A stretch of DNA of 8,331 nt from positions 1 to 8,331 of the forward strand of contig CAJBSQ010000142.1 of assembly GCA_903958265.1 (NCBI GenBank). The letters are read 5' to 3'. Positions 6,392 through 8,331 of the stretch are shown in pieces. The notes beneath the pieces are model-generated. The model made no database searches, had not been told where the DNA came from, and worked only from the letters and a program-made list of their open reading frames with translations. Every line of letters begins with the position of its first letter. Position 1 is the stretch's first letter. Position numbers and translations under genes: made by a program. The stretch comes from an uncultured Planctomycetaceae bacterium. Its GTDB lineage: Bacteria; Planctomycetota; Planctomycetia; Pirellulales; UBA1268.

Positions 6392-6493
6392 CTGATGGTC
6401 GCTTTAGAATACAGGTTTTCAACCGGTTCTGATAAACTTCGGCGGTCATTGCTCCGAATCGTGTCCCCTCTTCGGCCCAGATCGAGGTCTCCC
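6392..6493. promoter_or_regulatory. Divergent promoter region between M50 and secreted-protein genes
   Basis: A 102-bp gap that is visibly AT-richer than the flanking genes. TAGAAT (6405-6410, plus, 5/6 to a -10 box) overlaps TATTCT read on the minus strand (6411-6406, 4/6). One short element could thus serve as the -10 box in both directions. No strong -35 box is seen at 17 bp on either strand. An 8-bp palindrome AACCGGTT (6421-6428) lies just beside it and could be an operator. The plus-strand ribosome binding site is GAGG at 6484-6487, 6 nt before ATG 6494. The minus-strand gene would have a leader of only about 8 nt from this -10. Confidence 0.4.
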
Positions 6494-8248
6494 ATGCGAT
6501 CCTGTTTCTGCTCCCGTCCCGACTGGAGCATCGCCGCCGCCTGCCTGGTCGCCACCTGCCTGGTCGCTTCTGGCGCGGTCGCTGATGCGGCCAACAAGCC
6601 CGAGGTGATCGCGGTCGTTGCTGCCGACGGCTACGCCGATCTCCGCGAGCAGCTCACGTGGGTCGGCGAGCAGGTGGGCAACCCCACGCTGGCCGGCTTC
6701 GCGGAGTCGTTCATCCTGCTGGCCACGCAGGGCAAGGGGCTGGCCGGGCTCGACGTCAAGCGGCCAATCGGCGTGGTGATCACGTCGTCCGGCGGTCCAC
6801 TGCCGACGGCGCATGCCTTTCTGCCCGTCAAGGATCTCGACAAGCTGCTGGGGGCGGTGCAGGGCATGATCGGCCCGGTGGAAGAGGTCGATGGCGTCCG
6901 CCGGATCGCCGCCCCTGGGGCTCCGCCGCTCGAAATCGTCGAGAAGGACGGCTGGGCGATCTTCTCGCAGCCGGGTGATCCCGTCGGCATCGACGATCCG
7001 CTCACCGTGATCGAGCCGCTCACCAGAGACTATTCGCTGGCTATCGAGCTCTTCCCCAGCCGGATGCCCGCCGAGATGCGGGACCGGCTCAAAGCGCTGC
7101 TCGACGAGGCGGCCCGGAACGCCGCGGCCCAAGGGCAGGCGATGGACCCAGCACAGCTCCAGGCCGGGCTCGAACGGCTGGAGGATGTGGAGACCATCGT
7201 ATTCGGGTTCGCCGTCGACAAGCTTGGAGACAAGATGATGCTCGACCTGACGTCCGTGCTCACGCCCGTCGCCGTCAAGGCGGCCGGCTGGATCAACGCC
7301 GGCTGGGGCAACGCCGACAACGCCAACAGGGCCGTCTCGACCGTCGGCGCCCCGGCCACCACCGACGGCAAAGCTGCGGCCGTGCGGGGCCACTACGCGG
7401 CCACCGTGCCCGCGGAGGGGCAGGCCGCCGTGCGGGCCGCCCTCGACCAGGCGCTCGAGCCGGCCGACGACGATCCCGCGAATCGCGTGGTCACCAACCT
7501 GCTCCGCGACCTGGTCGCCGCGATGCTCGACTCGGGTGCGATCGACGCCGGCCTGACCATCGACACCAGTGCCGCCGATGCCACGCAGCCGCTGCCGGCC
7601 GTCACGCTCGGCATGAAGGTGAAGGATGGCGCTGCCCTGGAGAAGAAGGTGAAGGAGCGGCTCGGCAAGGCCGATGCCCTGCCTCCTTCCGTGAAAGTGA
7701 CCTTCGACGCCGGCAAGCAGGGTGACGCCACGCTCCACGAGATCACGGTGGACGTCTCGGCGCTGCCTGCCGCAGACCGACTCGGCGACAGCGTGAAGCT
7801 CACGCTTGCCGTCACGCCACAGTATGCCTACGTGCTCGTCGGCGGCGACGTGCCCAAGCGGCTGGCAGCCGCGCTCGCGGCCGGCGGCAAGCCGAATGGT
7901 GACGCCCTGCCCATCACGAACGTCGATCTCTCGCTCGCCAGCCTGGTCGGCTACGCCGCGCGGATGATGCAGGCCTTCAACCCCGACGATCCGCAGGGCG
8001 ACCTACTCGGCGAGATCGCGAAGCAGGCCGGTGAGAAAGACACGACCACGGTGCAGTTCTCCGTCAAGCCGGTCGACCGTGGCATCGCGCTGCGGCTCTC
8101 CGCAGACGCCGGCGCTCTGCAGACGGTCGCCGCGAGCACCGCGATGCAGCAGGCTGCCCCGCCCCCACGGGCCCGCCCGCTCACGCCACTGCGGCCAGCG
8201 CAGCCGCGGCAACTCGAGAACGACGACACGCCCTCCATCGCCCCCTAA
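6494..8248 (+). CDS. Secreted protein of unknown function (584 aa)
   Basis: I do not recognise a named family with confidence. An N-terminal signal peptide is clear: a hydrophobic core (about 12-28) follows a short N-region containing Arg2 and Arg8, with cleavage likely after AVA (residue 30) or ADA (32). No transmembrane segment is obvious in the mature part. Two halves look loosely alike: FLPVKDLDKLLGAVQ (109-123) and LGMKVKDGAALEKKVKERL (372-390) are each followed by beta-strand-rich stretches, with GWAIFSQPGD (153-162) matching the place of YAYVLVGGD (444-452). This suggests an old internal duplication, vaguely like DUF3352-type proteins. The C-terminal 30 residues are Pro/Arg-rich and probably disordered. 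The start is set by GAGG 6 nt upstream of the ATG and by the signal peptide; the open frame continues upstream to 5483 only because it runs antisense through the M50 gene. A periplasmic or surface role is inferred. Confidence 0.82.
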   Translation: MRSCFCSRPDWSIAAACLVATCLVASGAVADAANKPEVIAVVAADGYADLREQLTWVGEQVGNPTLAGFAESFILLATQGKGLAGLDVKRPIGVVITSSGGPLPTAHAFLPVKDLDKLLGAVQGMIGPVEEVDGVRRIAAPGAPPLEIVEKDGWAIFSQPGDPVGIDDPLTVIEPLTRDYSLAIELFPSRMPAEMRDRLKALLDEAARNAAAQGQAMDPAQLQAGLERLEDVETIVFGFAVDKLGDKMMLDLTSVLTPVAVKAAGWINAGWGNADNANRAVSTVGAPATTDGKAAAVRGHYAATVPAEGQAAVRAALDQALEPADDDPANRVVTNLLRDLVAAMLDSGAIDAGLTIDTSAADATQPLPAVTLGMKVKDGAALEKKVKERLGKADALPPSVKVTFDAGKQGDATLHEITVDVSALPAADRLGDSVKLTLAVTPQYAYVLVGGDVPKRLAAALAAGGKPNGDALPITNVDLSLASLVGYAARMMQAFNPDDPQGDLLGEIAKQAGEKDTTTVQFSVKPVDRGIALRLSADAGALQTVAASTAMQQAAPPPRARPLTPLRPAQPRQLENDDTPSIAP

Positions 8249-8266
8249 CCGCCCGTTCCACCTGCC

Positions 8267-8331
8267 ATGATCGCATCGTCCGCCACTGGTTCCGCCGCAG
8301 GTTCCACACCTGGGCTGCGCCGCGAGATCGC
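8267..8331 (+). CDS. Possible start of a further gene (truncated by window end)
   Basis: ATG at 8267, 18 bp after the preceding stop, opens a frame that stays free of stops to the window edge (21 full codons, beginning MIASSATGSAAG). The short spacing would fit an operon with the 584-aa protein gene. No clear Shine-Dalgarno sequence precedes it, and the fragment is too short to recognise a product. Confidence 0.35.
   Translation, partial: MIASSATGSAAGSTPGLRREI

Noticed and set aside
5483..6493. A stop-free plus-strand frame of about 337 codons continuous with the 584-aa secreted protein gene
   Set aside because: It runs antisense through the M50 protease, whose catalytic motifs are unmistakable. 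Its translation is rich in His, Arg, Gly and Glu, typical of reversed GC-rich codons. A ribosome binding site and signal peptide mark the true start at 6494.
6446..7738. A 430-codon minus-strand open frame opposite the secreted protein gene
   Set aside because: It has a Gly/Arg/His-rich composition with no motif, and the plus strand shows a signal peptide, ribosome binding site and normal protein composition.
8200..8331. Terminator after the 584-aa protein gene
   Set aside because: CAGGT-tccac-ACCTG near the window end can pair, but it has a 5-bp stem, no T-run, and may lie inside the next gene.
1..8331. Defence system, CRISPR array, mobile element or prophage
   Set aside because: No direct-repeat arrays, transposase or integrase motifs, terminal repeats, phage genes or composition breaks were found; the genes look like ordinary chromosomal envelope and housekeeping genes.

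Overview
The window is GC-rich, densely coding DNA that most resembles a planctomycete chromosome, probably of the Pirellulales. Three things point there: a DUF1559-type prepilin-like protein (G|FTLVELLVV N-terminus with a C-terminal H-X9-DG motif) followed directly by a tiny lipoprotein gene; a secreted protein with the planctomycete LEPR-XLL N-terminal motif (here LEPRLVL); and several large secreted proteins that have no counterpart in model bacteria. No organism can be named from the sequence alone.

Layout. (1) 1-454, minus: the N-terminal 151 codons of serine hydroxymethyltransferase (glyA), with a good sigma70-like promoter upstream. (2) A divergent 336-bp gap. (3) 791-3906, plus: a three-gene run made of the DUF1559 pseudopilin-like protein, a 70-aa lipoprotein and a 616-aa secreted gluzincin-type metallopeptidase with a C-terminal LecA/PA-IL-like domain. 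(4) 3907-6391, minus: an FKBP-type peptidyl-prolyl isomerase fused behind an FG-GAP/VCBS-like repeat region, and upstream of it a site-2-protease-like M50 membrane metalloprotease. (5) 6494-8248, plus, divergent from the M50 gene: a 584-aa secreted protein of unknown function. (6) A possible start of another gene at 8267 that runs off the window.

How the genes may relate. Apart from glyA, everything recognisable is exported, surface-bound or membrane-embedded: pseudopilin-like protein, lipoprotein, secreted metallopeptidase, secreted prolyl isomerase and intramembrane protease. The theme is the cell envelope and exported-protein processing, but nothing shows that the genes form one pathway. 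The metallopeptidase and FKBP genes converge with no spacer: their stop codons share one palindromic TGATCA hexamer.

Most notable are two unusual domain architectures: the metallopeptidase with duplicated N-terminal beta modules and a lectin-like C-terminus, and the LEPR-XLL / FG-GAP / FKBP fusion. No RNA genes, CRISPR arrays, insertion sequences or phage genes were seen.
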